A DNA stretch of 41,980 nt. Source: Oscillospiraceae bacterium. GTDB lineage: Bacteria > Bacillota > Clostridia > Oscillospirales > Ruminococcaceae. The DNA is taken from NCBI GenBank assembly GCA_900768705.1, contig CAAGEB010000099.1, positions 1 to 41,980 of the forward strand, in the 5' to 3' direction. The notes below the pieces were generated by a model that searched no databases, was not told the origin of the DNA, and saw only the letters and a program-made list of their open reading frames with translations. The position numbers were made by a program, and so were the translations under genes. Positions 22,388 to 30,968 of the stretch are shown here, one piece after another. The number at the start of each line of letters is the position of its first letter. Position 1 is the first letter of the stretch.

Positions 22388-23803
22388 TCAGAACATCTTT
22401 CTTCTCTCGGATATTTCTTCAAGCTCTGTACATATTTCCGTACCGTCACGGAAATAAACATATATATTCTTTTTATCGTAAACGGTAATATGATCCACCA
22501 TAATCTCCCACAGCTCATTGTCAAACTCCGTTATACTCTCCTGTCGTTTAAGAATATCGCTAAATTTTTTCAGCCAAAAAAGCTCCTCCGACTTTTCATT
22601 CGTTTCGAATTTTTTCAAAGCCCTTATTTTTCTGTTGGCTTGTGAAATTGCCGTGTTCTTAATTTCGAGCAGCTTGTTTGCGGATTTTACAAAAATCAGC
22701 CTGATTTCTTCCTCCACCAGATGAGGCGAACCGCAGCCGTAATCGCCGACAGACCTGCGGGCGCACTGCCGTATAACCTTGCGGTAGTCATGCGTTGAAT
22801 GCCACACCTTCGCACTGTATGCCCCTCCGCAGCACCCACAGATAATTTTTCCCGAAAAAATATCCGTTTCATCAATTTTACGCCGCCTGTCAAATTCCGC
22901 CTGAACCTGCTCAAAAATTTCTGCGGATATTATTGCCTCATGATTTCCTTCCACATAATACTGAGGCACCTCTCCCCGATTGATTTTCTTCCTTTTTGTG
23001 AGAAAATCAACGGTAAACACCTTCTGCAATAAAGCGTCGCCCTTATATTTCTCATTTGTTAGAATATTCTTGATAACCTGCTTACTCCATACCTTTTTAC
23101 CGCCGGGCGTGGGAATGTTTTCACGGGTCAGCTGCTTCGCAATGCCGTAGGGCGTTTCTCCCGCAAGAAACATATCATATATTCTTTTCACAAGCTCCGC
23201 CTCTTTTTTGTTGACAACCAAATTGCCGTCCTTTCCTCTGTCATATCCGAGAAATCGGGAAAAAGGCACCGTAACCTTTCCCTCCGAAAAGCGTTTTCTC
23301 TGACCCCATGTGCAGTTTTCCGAAACGGAACGAGCCTCCTCCTGCGCAATACTTGCCATTATCGTAAGGAGAAGTTCTCCCCTGCCGTCAAATGTGCTGA
23401 TGTTCTCCCGCTCAAAATAACATTCAACTCCATGCTCTTTCAGCAAGCGTATAGCGGAAAGACTGTCCACCGTGTTTCGTGCGAAGCGTGATATTGATTT
23501 TGCAATTATCAGATCCATCTTCCCGTCCAGAGCGTCTGACATCATTCTCCGAAACCCCTCTCTGTGCACTGTAGAAGTCCCCGTAATACCCTCGTCCGCA
23601 TAAATTCCGACAAAATCCAGATCGCTCCTGCTGTTTATATAGTCAGTAAAATACTCCACCTGCTCCGCATAGCTGGACTGCTGATCCTCATGATTAGAGG
23701 AAACCCGTGCATAAGCGGCGGCTCTGCGCCGTTTTACGCTGCCGAGGGAGCATTCCGAAAAGCGATTTTTCGTCACGGGCAATTCTGTCACTCGTACTGC
23801 CAT
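22388..23803 (-). CDS. Large serine recombinase A
   Basis: A 471-residue site-specific recombinase. The N-terminal catalytic domain has the nucleophile motif YARVSS (about residue 31-36), GIYADEGITGTS, and AKSISRFARNT with the catalytic arginines. A Recombinase domain (about 180-280), a zinc ribbon (CGCCGG...C...CGSP, about 325-365), a coiled coil (about 370-420) and a charged tail follow. Enzymes of this class excise, integrate or invert DNA between short att sites. The ATG at 23803 has GGAGG upstream and overlaps the previous recombinase gene by 16 nt. The stop is 10 nt before the flagellin start. No other transposon or phage gene is near. Confidence 0.95.
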   Translation of the reverse strand: MAVRVTELPVTKNRFSECSLGSVKRRRAAAYARVSSNHEDQQSSYAEQVEYFTDYINSRSDLDFVGIYADEGITGTSTVHREGFRRMMSDALDGKMDLIIAKSISRFARNTVDSLSAIRLLKEHGVECYFERENISTFDGRGELLLTIMASIAQEEARSVSENCTWGQRKRFSEGKVTVPFSRFLGYDRGKDGNLVVNKKEAELVKRIYDMFLAGETPYGIAKQLTRENIPTPGGKKVWSKQVIKNILTNEKYKGDALLQKVFTVDFLTKRKKINRGEVPQYYVEGNHEAIISAEIFEQVQAEFDRRRKIDETDIFSGKIICGCCGGAYSAKVWHSTHDYRKVIRQCARRSVGDYGCGSPHLVEEEIRLIFVKSANKLLEIKNTAISQANRKIRALKKFETNEKSEELFWLKKFSDILKRQESITEFDNELWEIMVDHITVYDKKNIYVYFRDGTEICTELEEISERRKMF

Positions 23804-24933
23804 CTCTCCGTCCTCCCCTCGTAATATTCAACCTCAAGAACGCCGTTTTCGGAAACTGTTATCCTGAATATCCGCTCTCTTATTTCCTCTTCCGACAAAC
23901 CCGAAAGCTCCGTCAGCCTTTTCTCTTTCAGCTTGATTCCGCAGCAGTTACGACAATGCCAGCAGGGATATTTTCCGTTATTGGAACGGCGGGTAAAGGG
24001 CTTCCCGCAGCTGCTGCAAATCAGCTTTCCCGAAAAAGCAAGAACCGACCTTCGTGAAATATGCTTCTTCCTCGCCAGCTGTGCCGCTTCAAAGGTTTCC
24101 CTGTCCACAATCGGCTCATGACAATCGCACAGACGATACCGGGGCAATTCTCCTCGGTTTTCAACCTTGCTGTGGGTTATAAAATCCTTTACAAAGGTTT
24201 TCTGGAGAACAATGTTCCCGATGTAAATTTCATTACGAACAATATAGTCAATCTGACTGTGGGAAAAATCAAAGCCCCGTGGAGTTTTAACGCCCTTTTC
24301 CCGCAGCTTTTCCGCAATTCTTCGCAGCGGAACGCCCTTTATATATTCCGCAAATATCTCCCGTACAGTCTCGGCTTCTTCCTCCCTTATCACATATTTC
24401 TCACCGTCAAATCGATATCCGAAAACACATTTGTTCCGTATTCCCGCCTCTCCCGATTGAAACCGCCTGCGTATTCCCCACTTAACATTTTCGGAAACGG
24501 AACGGCTTTCCTCCTGTGCAAATCCGGCAAGAATAGTCAGCAAAAGCTCTCCCTCCTCCGACAGGGAACTGATGTTTTCCTTTTCAAACCTTACCTCAAT
24601 TCCCAACTCTTTAAGACGGCGAATACTTTCCAGCAAATCCACCGTATTTCTTGCAAAACGGCTTATCGACTTGCACAAAACCAGATCCACTCTGCCGCTT
24701 TCGCAGTCCGACATAAGCCTGCAAAATTCCGGTCGGTGCGCCACCTCTGTTCCGCTGATAAAATTATCGGCATAAATTCCTGCAAATTCCCAATCGGATC
24801 TGCTTCCGATAACCCGACTGTAATATTCTCTCTGCGCCGCCAACGAATGGGAAAGCCTGTCCGTTTCCACAGACACCCTTGCATACGCCGCCACCTTTGT
24901 TCCCCGCAAAAGTGATGTTTCTGTTTTCCCCAC
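23788..24933 (-). CDS. Large serine recombinase B, short form
   Basis: A 381-residue serine recombinase related to its neighbour. It has YARVS, GIYADNFISGTE and CKSISRFARNT, a Recombinase domain (about 170-265) and a zinc ribbon (CSSCG...CWHC...CCG, about 295-325). The protein ends soon after the ribbon, so it lacks most of the coiled-coil region seen in recombinase A. I chose GTG at 24933, because AAAAGGAG lies 9 nt upstream. A TTG at 24942 touches that site. It is first in a two-recombinase operon that runs into the flagellin gene. Both catalytic domains look intact, so the two may work together, as CcrA and CcrB do in staphylococcal cassettes. Confidence 0.93.
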   Translation of the reverse strand: MGKTETSLLRGTKVAAYARVSVETDRLSHSLAAQREYYSRVIGSRSDWEFAGIYADNFISGTEVAHRPEFCRLMSDCESGRVDLVLCKSISRFARNTVDLLESIRRLKELGIEVRFEKENISSLSEEGELLLTILAGFAQEESRSVSENVKWGIRRRFQSGEAGIRNKCVFGYRFDGEKYVIREEEAETVREIFAEYIKGVPLRRIAEKLREKGVKTPRGFDFSHSQIDYIVRNEIYIGNIVLQKTFVKDFITHSKVENRGELPRYRLCDCHEPIVDRETFEAAQLARKKHISRRSVLAFSGKLICSSCGKPFTRRSNNGKYPCWHCRNCCGIKLKEKRLTELSGLSEEEIRERIFRITVSENGVLEVEYYEGRTERWQYE

Positions 24934-24989
24934 TGAACACAACTCCTTTTATCTTATTTAAATTTTCTTTGCCAAAAAAGATTATCCTA

Positions 24990-25018
24990 TTGATTTTTTT
25001 ACATATTCTTAGTATAAT
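24990..25018 (+). promoter_or_regulatory. Promoter of the ion transporter gene
   Basis: TTGATT (24990-24995), a 17-nt spacer and TATAAT (25013-25018). Confidence 0.7.
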
Positions 25019-25081
25019 AATTTCCGGAAGTACTGTTTATCACCGCCCATCTTGTCGGTTATATCTGAATACGGAGTTTAT

Positions 25082-26233
25082 ATGAAAGCTGTTTTATCTC
25101 GCATAGCGGGCTTTGTAAAAAAAGAACCCGTTCTTTTTGCCGCATTCATTCTTGCGGCAATATCCTGCTTTTTCGTTCCCCTCGACGGGGATTATCTGAA
25201 TTACATAGATTTCCGCACGCTGGCAATATTGTTCTGCCTTATGACGGTAATGGCGGGTCTGAGAAAAATCGGAGTCTTTGAAATACTTGCCCGCCGCCTG
25301 CTGGGGCGGGTTCATTCCTTCAAAGCCGTTGTTTTCATACTATGGAGCCTGTGCTTTGTTTTCAGTATGTTTATCACCAACGATGTGGCACTCATCACCT
25401 TTGTCCCGCTCACAATTGTAATTCTGAATATGCTTGGCGCAGAGGCAAAGGAAAAATGGCTTATTCCGGTTATTACAATGCAGACGGTTGCCGCCAATCT
25501 GGGAAGTATGCTGACCCCCATCGGAAACCCACAGAATTTATACCTTTACGGAAAGGCAGAAATAAGCATCGGTGATTTTATACTGTTAATGCTGCCCTAT
25601 TCCGCGCTTTCTTTTCTTCTGCTTGCACTCTGGAATATTCTTCTGTGCCGCCGTGAAAAGCTTTCTCCGACGGTAGATTTCGGAGAGGAAAAAAAGCTTT
25701 CCGAAAAAAAGAAGCTTATCGGATATTTAATCCTGTTCGCCGTGTGTCTGCTGACAGTGGCGCATATAATACCCTATTACGCTGCTTTGGCTTCGGCAAT
25801 TCTGTACCCGCTGATATACGACAGAAAGGTCTTTAAGGATGTTGACTATTCTCTGCTGCTGACATTTATCGGTTTTTTCATATTTGTGGGTAACATGGGA
25901 AGAACAGAGGGCTTCAGAACACTTCTGGAAAGCGTTATTCTCGGTAATGAAACCATATCGGCTGTTATATCAAGTCAGGTTATCAGCAATGTTCCCGCTG
26001 CGCTTCTGCTTTCGGGCTTTACGGATAATTACCCCGCATTGATTATCGGCACTAATATCGGCGGTCTGGGAACGCTTATCGCCTCAATGGCAAGCCTTAT
26101 TTCCTTTAAGTATGTAAGCCGTGAAAACAAATCCGACCGTCTGAAATATCTGGGATATTTCACGGCGGCAAATATTGTCTTTCTGGCATTTATGGGAGGA
26201 CTTGCCGCAATTCTTTCTCTATTCCCCGTATAA
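25082..26233 (+). CDS. ArsB/NhaD-superfamily membrane transporter, substrate unknown
   Basis: A 383-residue integral membrane protein with about ten to eleven helices. It belongs to the ion transporter superfamily of CitMHS, ArsB and SLC13-type carriers. It has the paired discontinuous-helix signatures FITNDVALITFVPL (first half) with ANLGSMLTPIGNPQNL, and SQVISNVPAALLLSGF with GTNIGGLGTLIASMASLI (second half). Such proteins carry anions (dicarboxylate, arsenite, sulphate) or exchange sodium. The sequence does not show which. The ATG at 25082 has GGAG 6 nt upstream; I reject a TTG ten codons earlier. It is monocistronic with its own promoter. Confidence 0.85.
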   Translation: MKAVLSRIAGFVKKEPVLFAAFILAAISCFFVPLDGDYLNYIDFRTLAILFCLMTVMAGLRKIGVFEILARRLLGRVHSFKAVVFILWSLCFVFSMFITNDVALITFVPLTIVILNMLGAEAKEKWLIPVITMQTVAANLGSMLTPIGNPQNLYLYGKAEISIGDFILLMLPYSALSFLLLALWNILLCRREKLSPTVDFGEEKKLSEKKKLIGYLILFAVCLLTVAHIIPYYAALASAILYPLIYDRKVFKDVDYSLLLTFIGFFIFVGNMGRTEGFRTLLESVILGNETISAVISSQVISNVPAALLLSGFTDNYPALIIGTNIGGLGTLIASMASLISFKYVSRENKSDRLKYLGYFTAANIVFLAFMGGLAAILSLFPV

Positions 26234-26264
26234 CGCCGAAAGCCCTCCAAGTAGTTTTATAGGC

Positions 26265-26300
26265 GCAAAAAATCCGGAGCGTTTTCCACTCCGGATTAAT
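26265..26300. terminator. Terminator between the transporter and chemoreceptor genes
   Basis: An 8-bp stem, ATCCGGAG (26272-26279) with CTCCGGAT (26289-26296). On the minus strand it is followed by six T, so it mainly ends the chemoreceptor gene. It may also act on the plus strand. Confidence 0.8.
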
Positions 26301-26319
26301 TGTTTTAGATATTATTTCA

Positions 26320-28344
26320 TTACAGATTAAATCTGCCGATAAGCTCTTTGAGTACACCCGCCTGATCGGAAAGTGCTTCCGAGGCTGCTGCGCTCTCCTC
26401 CGCTGTTGCCGAATTAGACTGTACCACATCAGAAATACGATTTATATCGCCGTTAATTTTCTCCACCATATTCTGCTGCTTCTGACCGGATTCGGTTATA
26501 TCGTCAATAATCTTCTTGACTGAAAGCGTGTATTCATCAAGGGACTTCATTGCCGCAGCAGTCTGCTCGGTGATTTCCACTCCCTTGTTGACTGCCGCCA
26601 CGGAACCGTCAATCAGATTTGCGGTATTGTTGACGGATTCGGCGGATTTTGCCGCCAGATTTCTGACCTCATCTGCGACTACGGCAAAGCCCTTGCCCGC
26701 TTCTCCCGCCCGGGAAGCCTCAATCGCCGCATTAAGTGAAAGAATATTTGTCTGGAACGCAATATCCTCAATTGTTTTAATGATATTTCCAATCTTGTCG
26801 GAGGCTTCGTTGATATTATTCATAGCCTCGGTAAGATTCTTCATCTTTCCGTTAACCTCTTCCACATAATCGGAGGTCTTGTCCATAAGTCTGCGTGCCT
26901 CTGTGCAATTATCGGAGTTGGTTCTGAGCTGTTCTTCTATATCCTTCAGACTGTGAGCAAGCTCGCCAATGGAAACTGTCTGCTCCGACGCTCCCAGAGA
27001 CAGGTTCTGTGCGCCTTCCGCAACCTGTCCAGAACCGGAATTCACCTGCTCCGCCGAAGTGTAAATATCGTTAAGCACCTCGGTAAGCTTTGCTTTGATT
27101 GTGCCGAGATTTTCCGCCAGCTCTGAGAAATCGCCCTTGTAGTATTCTTTGTTTTGCTCCACATCCACAGCGAAATTCTCATCTGCCATTTCTCCGAGTA
27201 TCCGTCCGATGTCATCGGCGGCGTTTTTCATAGATACGCAGAGCATATTCACCGCATTGGCAATATTTCCGATTTCATCATTCCTTGATGTATATTCCTG
27301 AACCTTTCCGGAAGCACTGAAATTAATATCCGAAAGCTCCACAACAGCTTCTTCAACTTTTTTCAGCGGACTAATCAGCTTTCTGATTACGAAATAAACC
27401 GCAATGGTAAGCAATATTGTGCTGGCAAGGAATATAATCACCAGCTTGATTCTCAAACCGTTAACAGCAGCCAGCACTTCGGATTCTGCGTCGGATATAA
27501 TGAAAACCCAGTTTTCAGCACCAATTTTATTGAACGCCGCAATACTGCTTCCGTTTTCATCTCTGAAATTCACATAACCGTTCTGCTCGTTCCCGCCGTT
27601 AGCTCTGCCTAAAATATCGGTTACAAAGGCTTCCTCGGCAACGGTGGATATTTTTTCGGAGTCGGGGTGGAAAATGTATTCTCCCGTCTGTGCATTCACC
27701 AGATAATACTTTGCCTGCGGCATTCCGTCAAGGGGAAGCTCGTTCAGCCTGTCCACAAGTCCGCTTGTGAAAATACCTATTCCTCCCAAACCGATAGGAT
27801 TGCCATTTTCGTCCTTAACAGCCTTGTACATGGAGATAATCTGCTGACCGCTGGCAGGGGAGGTGATTATACCTGTATTATACACGCCCTCTGTGGCAAG
27901 AAGAGCGTCGTGAAGCGGCTTGCGGCTTTCATCGGTGGGACGGGTAACTTTTCCCACAACCTGAGAAGCGGTATGGGTAAGCACTGTAGTATCCCAACTG
28001 CTGGCATAAATGCCTTCAAGATTTGAAAGATCCTTGCTGAAATTTTCGGTATATTTCTGAGCTGCGGAAGCATACCCGGCGTTTGACGGATCGCTTAGCA
28101 GATTGTATATCTGTTCCGCTTTGAGATAGGCAGTGAGCGTATCTTCGGTAGATTTGATATAGTTTTCAATAATCTCCGACCGATCCAACGCTGCGGTCTG
28201 CATATTGTTTACTGCGTTCTTGTGGGAAAAATCCGTAACCGCACTGTTGATAAAAACGAAGAGTGCAGCAAACACCACAAGCTGAATTACCAGCACGGCT
28301 GCCGATATTTTAAGTCCGAGTCTGCAAAGGCTGCTTTTTTTCAT
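26320..28344 (-). CDS. Methyl-accepting chemotaxis protein with Cache sensor
   Basis: A 674-residue chemoreceptor. It has an N-terminal membrane helix (about 8-32), an extracellular double-Cache-type sensor (about 40-295), a second helix (about 300-322), a HAMP domain (about 323-378), and the cytoplasmic signalling coiled coil. The conserved hairpin tip reads IEDIAFQTNILSLNAAIEASRAGE. It passes ligand occupancy to CheA/CheW and so to the flagellar motor. The ligand is unknown; the Cache class often binds amino acids or small acids. The ATG at 28344 has AGGAGG 7 nt upstream. The open frame runs 50 codons further, but without a ribosome site. The C-terminus has no NWETF-like CheR-docking peptide. 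Confidence 0.95.
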   Translation of the reverse strand: MKKSSLCRLGLKISAAVLVIQLVVFAALFVFINSAVTDFSHKNAVNNMQTAALDRSEIIENYIKSTEDTLTAYLKAEQIYNLLSDPSNAGYASAAQKYTENFSKDLSNLEGIYASSWDTTVLTHTASQVVGKVTRPTDESRKPLHDALLATEGVYNTGIITSPASGQQIISMYKAVKDENGNPIGLGGIGIFTSGLVDRLNELPLDGMPQAKYYLVNAQTGEYIFHPDSEKISTVAEEAFVTDILGRANGGNEQNGYVNFRDENGSSIAAFNKIGAENWVFIISDAESEVLAAVNGLRIKLVIIFLASTILLTIAVYFVIRKLISPLKKVEEAVVELSDINFSASGKVQEYTSRNDEIGNIANAVNMLCVSMKNAADDIGRILGEMADENFAVDVEQNKEYYKGDFSELAENLGTIKAKLTEVLNDIYTSAEQVNSGSGQVAEGAQNLSLGASEQTVSIGELAHSLKDIEEQLRTNSDNCTEARRLMDKTSDYVEEVNGKMKNLTEAMNNINEASDKIGNIIKTIEDIAFQTNILSLNAAIEASRAGEAGKGFAVVADEVRNLAAKSAESVNNTANLIDGSVAAVNKGVEITEQTAAAMKSLDEYTLSVKKIIDDITESGQKQQNMVEKINGDINRISDVVQSNSATAEESAAASEALSDQAGVLKELIGRFNL

Positions 28345-28372
28345 TCTTAACCTCCTGTATTTGGGGGAAATT

Positions 28373-28537
28373 GATACCATTATGCGGTATCCCGGTCTGT
28401 TAATAATGAATATTGAATAGTGAATAATGGCGATGTGCCATTCGGGCACAGGTTTGAAATATATTTTCAGAACAATCGGCGAAGCCGATACCATAGTTAT
28501 TCATTCTTCGTTATTCTTTTCTTTCCGAGCGGTATCC
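28373..28537. repeat. Hairpin-rich intergenic block with direct repeats
   Basis: GATACCAT occurs at 28373-28380 and 28487-28494. GCGGTATCC occurs at 28384-28392 and 28529-28537. Between them are two hairpins, TGTGCC/GGCACA (28434-28450) and ATCGGC/GCCGAT (28475-28489), and AT-rich arms ending ATGG and CCAT. It resembles a small non-coding insertion, but I cannot assign a family. It fills most of the gap between the chemoreceptor and glgD genes. Confidence 0.45.
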
Positions 28538-28546
28538 GCCGATTAT

Positions 28547-28582
28547 AAAATTGCCGCACAGACTGCACCCTGTGCGGCAACA
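28547..28582 (-). terminator. glg operon terminator
   Basis: On the minus strand TTGCCGCACAG pairs with CTGTGCGGCAA, followed by TTTTAT. It lies 23 nt past the glgD stop. Confidence 0.88.
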
Positions 28583-28604
28583 ATTATTGCTTATTGATAA
28601 CAGG

Positions 28605-29729
28605 TCATACAACCCCGCCCTTGTTGATATAAACAGGGAAATCAGGAGAACCGGTAATGGTTCTTCCCTTGGTAACGGTTACATCCTTGTCGGCAATCGC
28701 ATCAATAAACGCTGCCTTTTCCTCAATAACCGCACCCTGCATAACAATACTGTTCTTGACAACTGCGCCCTTGCCGATTTTAACGCCGCGGAAGAGAACG
28801 CTGTTTTCAACAGTACCCTCAATAATGCAGCCGTCTGCAATCAGCGAGGATTTTACGGAGCAGTCAATACCGTACTTTGCGGGAGCCACATCCCGTACCT
28901 TTGTATAAACGGGTCTGTCGGGATTGAATACTTCCTTGGATATCTGACGGTTCATCATATCCATTGTAGCCTTGAAGTAGGTCTTCATGGAATCGATGAT
29001 TTCATAGTATTTGTCATACTTGTATCCCAGAATTTTGAAATCGTGCAGCTTATGCTGGAGAATATCTGTCTCAAAGCTGTACAGACTGCGGCATTCTCCT
29101 TCACGGATAATATCCTCCAGGAACTTTCTGCGCATTACATATACATTCAGCGCCACATTCATTTCACCGCTGAGGGCAGGTCTTGCAAGCACATCGTAGA
29201 TAACATTGTTTTCATCAACACAGAATACGGTCTGCGTCATAGCACGGTCAACGCTGTAAACACCTCTTCCGTAAACGCAGGTAATATCTGCTCCGCTCTT
29301 TTCGTGGAAATCCACCACCGGCTTCAGATCCATATTCGCAATTATATTACTGTCGGACATAACAACATATTCCGCATTGCTCTCGCTGATAAACTGAGCT
29401 GCTCCCGCAAGAGCCTCCAGTCTGCCGCGGTACATTCCGCTGCCCTCTCTCCCGTAGGGAGGAAGAATGTGCAGACCGCCGGTCTTTCTTGCCAGATCCC
29501 ACTCACTGCCCATGCCGAGGTGATTCATCAGCGAATAATAATTGGTTCTGGTGATAATGCCCACCTGTGTAATTCCCGAATTAACCATTCCCGAAAGCGG
29601 GAAATCCACCAGACGGTACTTGCTGCCAAAGGGAACGCTTGCCATCGCTCTCGACTTAGTAAGCTCCGGGAGAGTCTGTTCGTGCATATTAGCGAAAATC
29701 AAGCCTAAAACATTAGCCATACTTGCCAT
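28605..29729 (-). CDS. glgD: GlgD, ADP-glucose pyrophosphorylase-like regulatory subunit
   Basis: GlgD pairs with GlgC in Firmicutes and stimulates ADP-glucose synthesis. It is usually thought to be catalytically weak. The 374-residue protein has the nucleotidyltransferase fold and the family block SVPFGSKYRLVDFPLSGMVNSGI. It lacks the canonical GGxGxRL nucleotide-binding loop that GlgC has: it reads LGLIFANMHEQTLPELT instead. The C-terminal half (about 275-370) is a left-handed beta-helix of hexapeptide type. The start at 29729 has AAGGATG about 10 nt upstream. It follows glgC by 22 nt and ends the glgBCD operon. Confidence 0.95.
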   Translation of the reverse strand: MASMANVLGLIFANMHEQTLPELTKSRAMASVPFGSKYRLVDFPLSGMVNSGITQVGIITRTNYYSLMNHLGMGSEWDLARKTGGLHILPPYGREGSGMYRGRLEALAGAAQFISESNAEYVVMSDSNIIANMDLKPVVDFHEKSGADITCVYGRGVYSVDRAMTQTVFCVDENNVIYDVLARPALSGEMNVALNVYVMRRKFLEDIIREGECRSLYSFETDILQHKLHDFKILGYKYDKYYEIIDSMKTYFKATMDMMNRQISKEVFNPDRPVYTKVRDVAPAKYGIDCSVKSSLIADGCIIEGTVENSVLFRGVKIGKGAVVKNSIVMQGAVIEEKAAFIDAIADKDVTVTKGRTITGSPDFPVYINKGGVV

Positions 29730-29751
29730 ATCAAAAACATCCTTTCCTATC

Positions 29752-30957
29752 TCATATATCCTTTGAAATCATAGCCTTGGGCGGAGCAATACCGCCGTCC
29801 GATACATTGACATGGTGTCCGATAACAGCCACGCCCCACTGCGACTTGTCCTCAATAAGCTCGGGACGCTCGCCGATATGTGCGCCTTCGCCGATAACGC
29901 AGTCCTCACCGACGATTGCATATTCGATAACAGCGCCCTTCTTGATAACGGAATTGGGCATTACAATACTGTCACGGACAATTGCTCCCTCTTCAACGGT
30001 AACTCCCGCAAATATTACGGAGAAGTCTATCATGCCGTTAATCTCACAGCCCTCGGCAACCATAGAGTTTTCAATACGGCTCTGAGGACCTGCATAATGC
30101 GGCGGCATAACAGGGTTCCGTGAATAGATCTTCCAGCTGTCGTCCAGCAGATCCAGAGGAACATTCGGATCGAGAACATCCATATTCGCTTCCCAGAGAG
30201 AATCGATGGTTCCTACATCCTTCCAGTAGCCATCAAAGTGATAGGCAACCATTTTTTCCTTATTTTCCAGCATGGTGGGGATAATGTTCTTGCCGAAATC
30301 CTTTGTTGCGGTTTCGTCGTTTTCGTTGTCGATAAGGTACTGGCGAAGCTTGCTCCAAGTAAATACATAGATACCCATTGAAGCAAGATTTGACTTAGGC
30401 TCCTTGGGCTTCTCGGCAAATTCGGTAATTGTGCCGTCCGCATCGGCGGTCATAATTCCGAAACGGGGAGCCTCCTCCCACGGAACTTCCAGAACCGCAA
30501 TGGTAGCGTCGGCTTTCTTTTCCTTGTGATACTCCACCATCTTGGAATAATCCATCTTGTAGATGTGGTCGCCGGAAAGAATTACAACATACTCGGGGTT
30601 GTAGCGGTCAATAAAACCGATATTCTGATAAATCGCATTTGCCGTGCCGGAATACCAAGACTTGCCTGCGGCAGTCTCATAAGGCGGAAGAACATGAACA
30701 CCGCCGTGAGCTCTGTCCAGACCCCAAGGCTGACCGTTGCCTATGTATTCATTCAGCACCATAGGCTGATACTGTGTAAGTACACCTACTGTGTCGATTC
30801 CCGAATTTACGCAGTTGGAAAGCGGGAAATCGATAATTCTGTACTTGCCGCCGTAAGGCACAGCGGGCTTTGCCATATCCTGCGTCAGTGCGTACAAACG
30901 GCTGCCCTGACCGCCTGCGAGAAGCATTGCAACGCATTCCTTTTTGATGTGGTTCAT
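29752..30957 (-). CDS. glgC: Glucose-1-phosphate adenylyltransferase
   Basis: GlgC makes ADP-glucose from ATP and glucose 1-phosphate, the committed step of glycogen synthesis. The 401 residues carry the nucleotide loop MLLAGGQGSRLYALT near the N-terminus, KPAVPYGGKYRIIDFPLSN, the sugar-phosphate segment LSGDHIYKMDY and FAEKPKEP, followed by a C-terminal beta-helix. I start at ATG 30957, with GGAGG 8 nt upstream. A TTG five codons earlier overlaps glgB. It sits between glgB and glgD, with gaps of 11 and 22 nt, in one operon. glgA and glgP are not in the window. Confidence 0.97.
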   Translation of the reverse strand: MNHIKKECVAMLLAGGQGSRLYALTQDMAKPAVPYGGKYRIIDFPLSNCVNSGIDTVGVLTQYQPMVLNEYIGNGQPWGLDRAHGGVHVLPPYETAAGKSWYSGTANAIYQNIGFIDRYNPEYVVILSGDHIYKMDYSKMVEYHKEKKADATIAVLEVPWEEAPRFGIMTADADGTITEFAEKPKEPKSNLASMGIYVFTWSKLRQYLIDNENDETATKDFGKNIIPTMLENKEKMVAYHFDGYWKDVGTIDSLWEANMDVLDPNVPLDLLDDSWKIYSRNPVMPPHYAGPQSRIENSMVAEGCEINGMIDFSVIFAGVTVEEGAIVRDSIVMPNSVIKKGAVIEYAIVGEDCVIGEGAHIGERPELIEDKSQWGVAVIGHHVNVSDGGIAPPKAMISKDI

Positions 30958-30968
30958 AACTTTCCTCC

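Noticed and set aside
20810..22645. 611-codon open frame on the plus strand, opposite the second flagellin
   Set aside because: It is an antisense shadow of a gene with strong codon bias. The product is an improbable Ser/Cys/Val-rich string and continues past the flagellin start. The minus-strand frame is an unmistakable flagellin.
22388..24933. Recombinases as integrases of a prophage or conjugative element
   Set aside because: No phage, transfer or replication genes lie on either side. The transporter and thiamine genes next to them look chromosomal.
28345..28494. 50-codon upstream extension of the chemoreceptor
   Set aside because: It lacks a ribosome site and reads through the repeat block. 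AGGAGG precedes the ATG at 28344.
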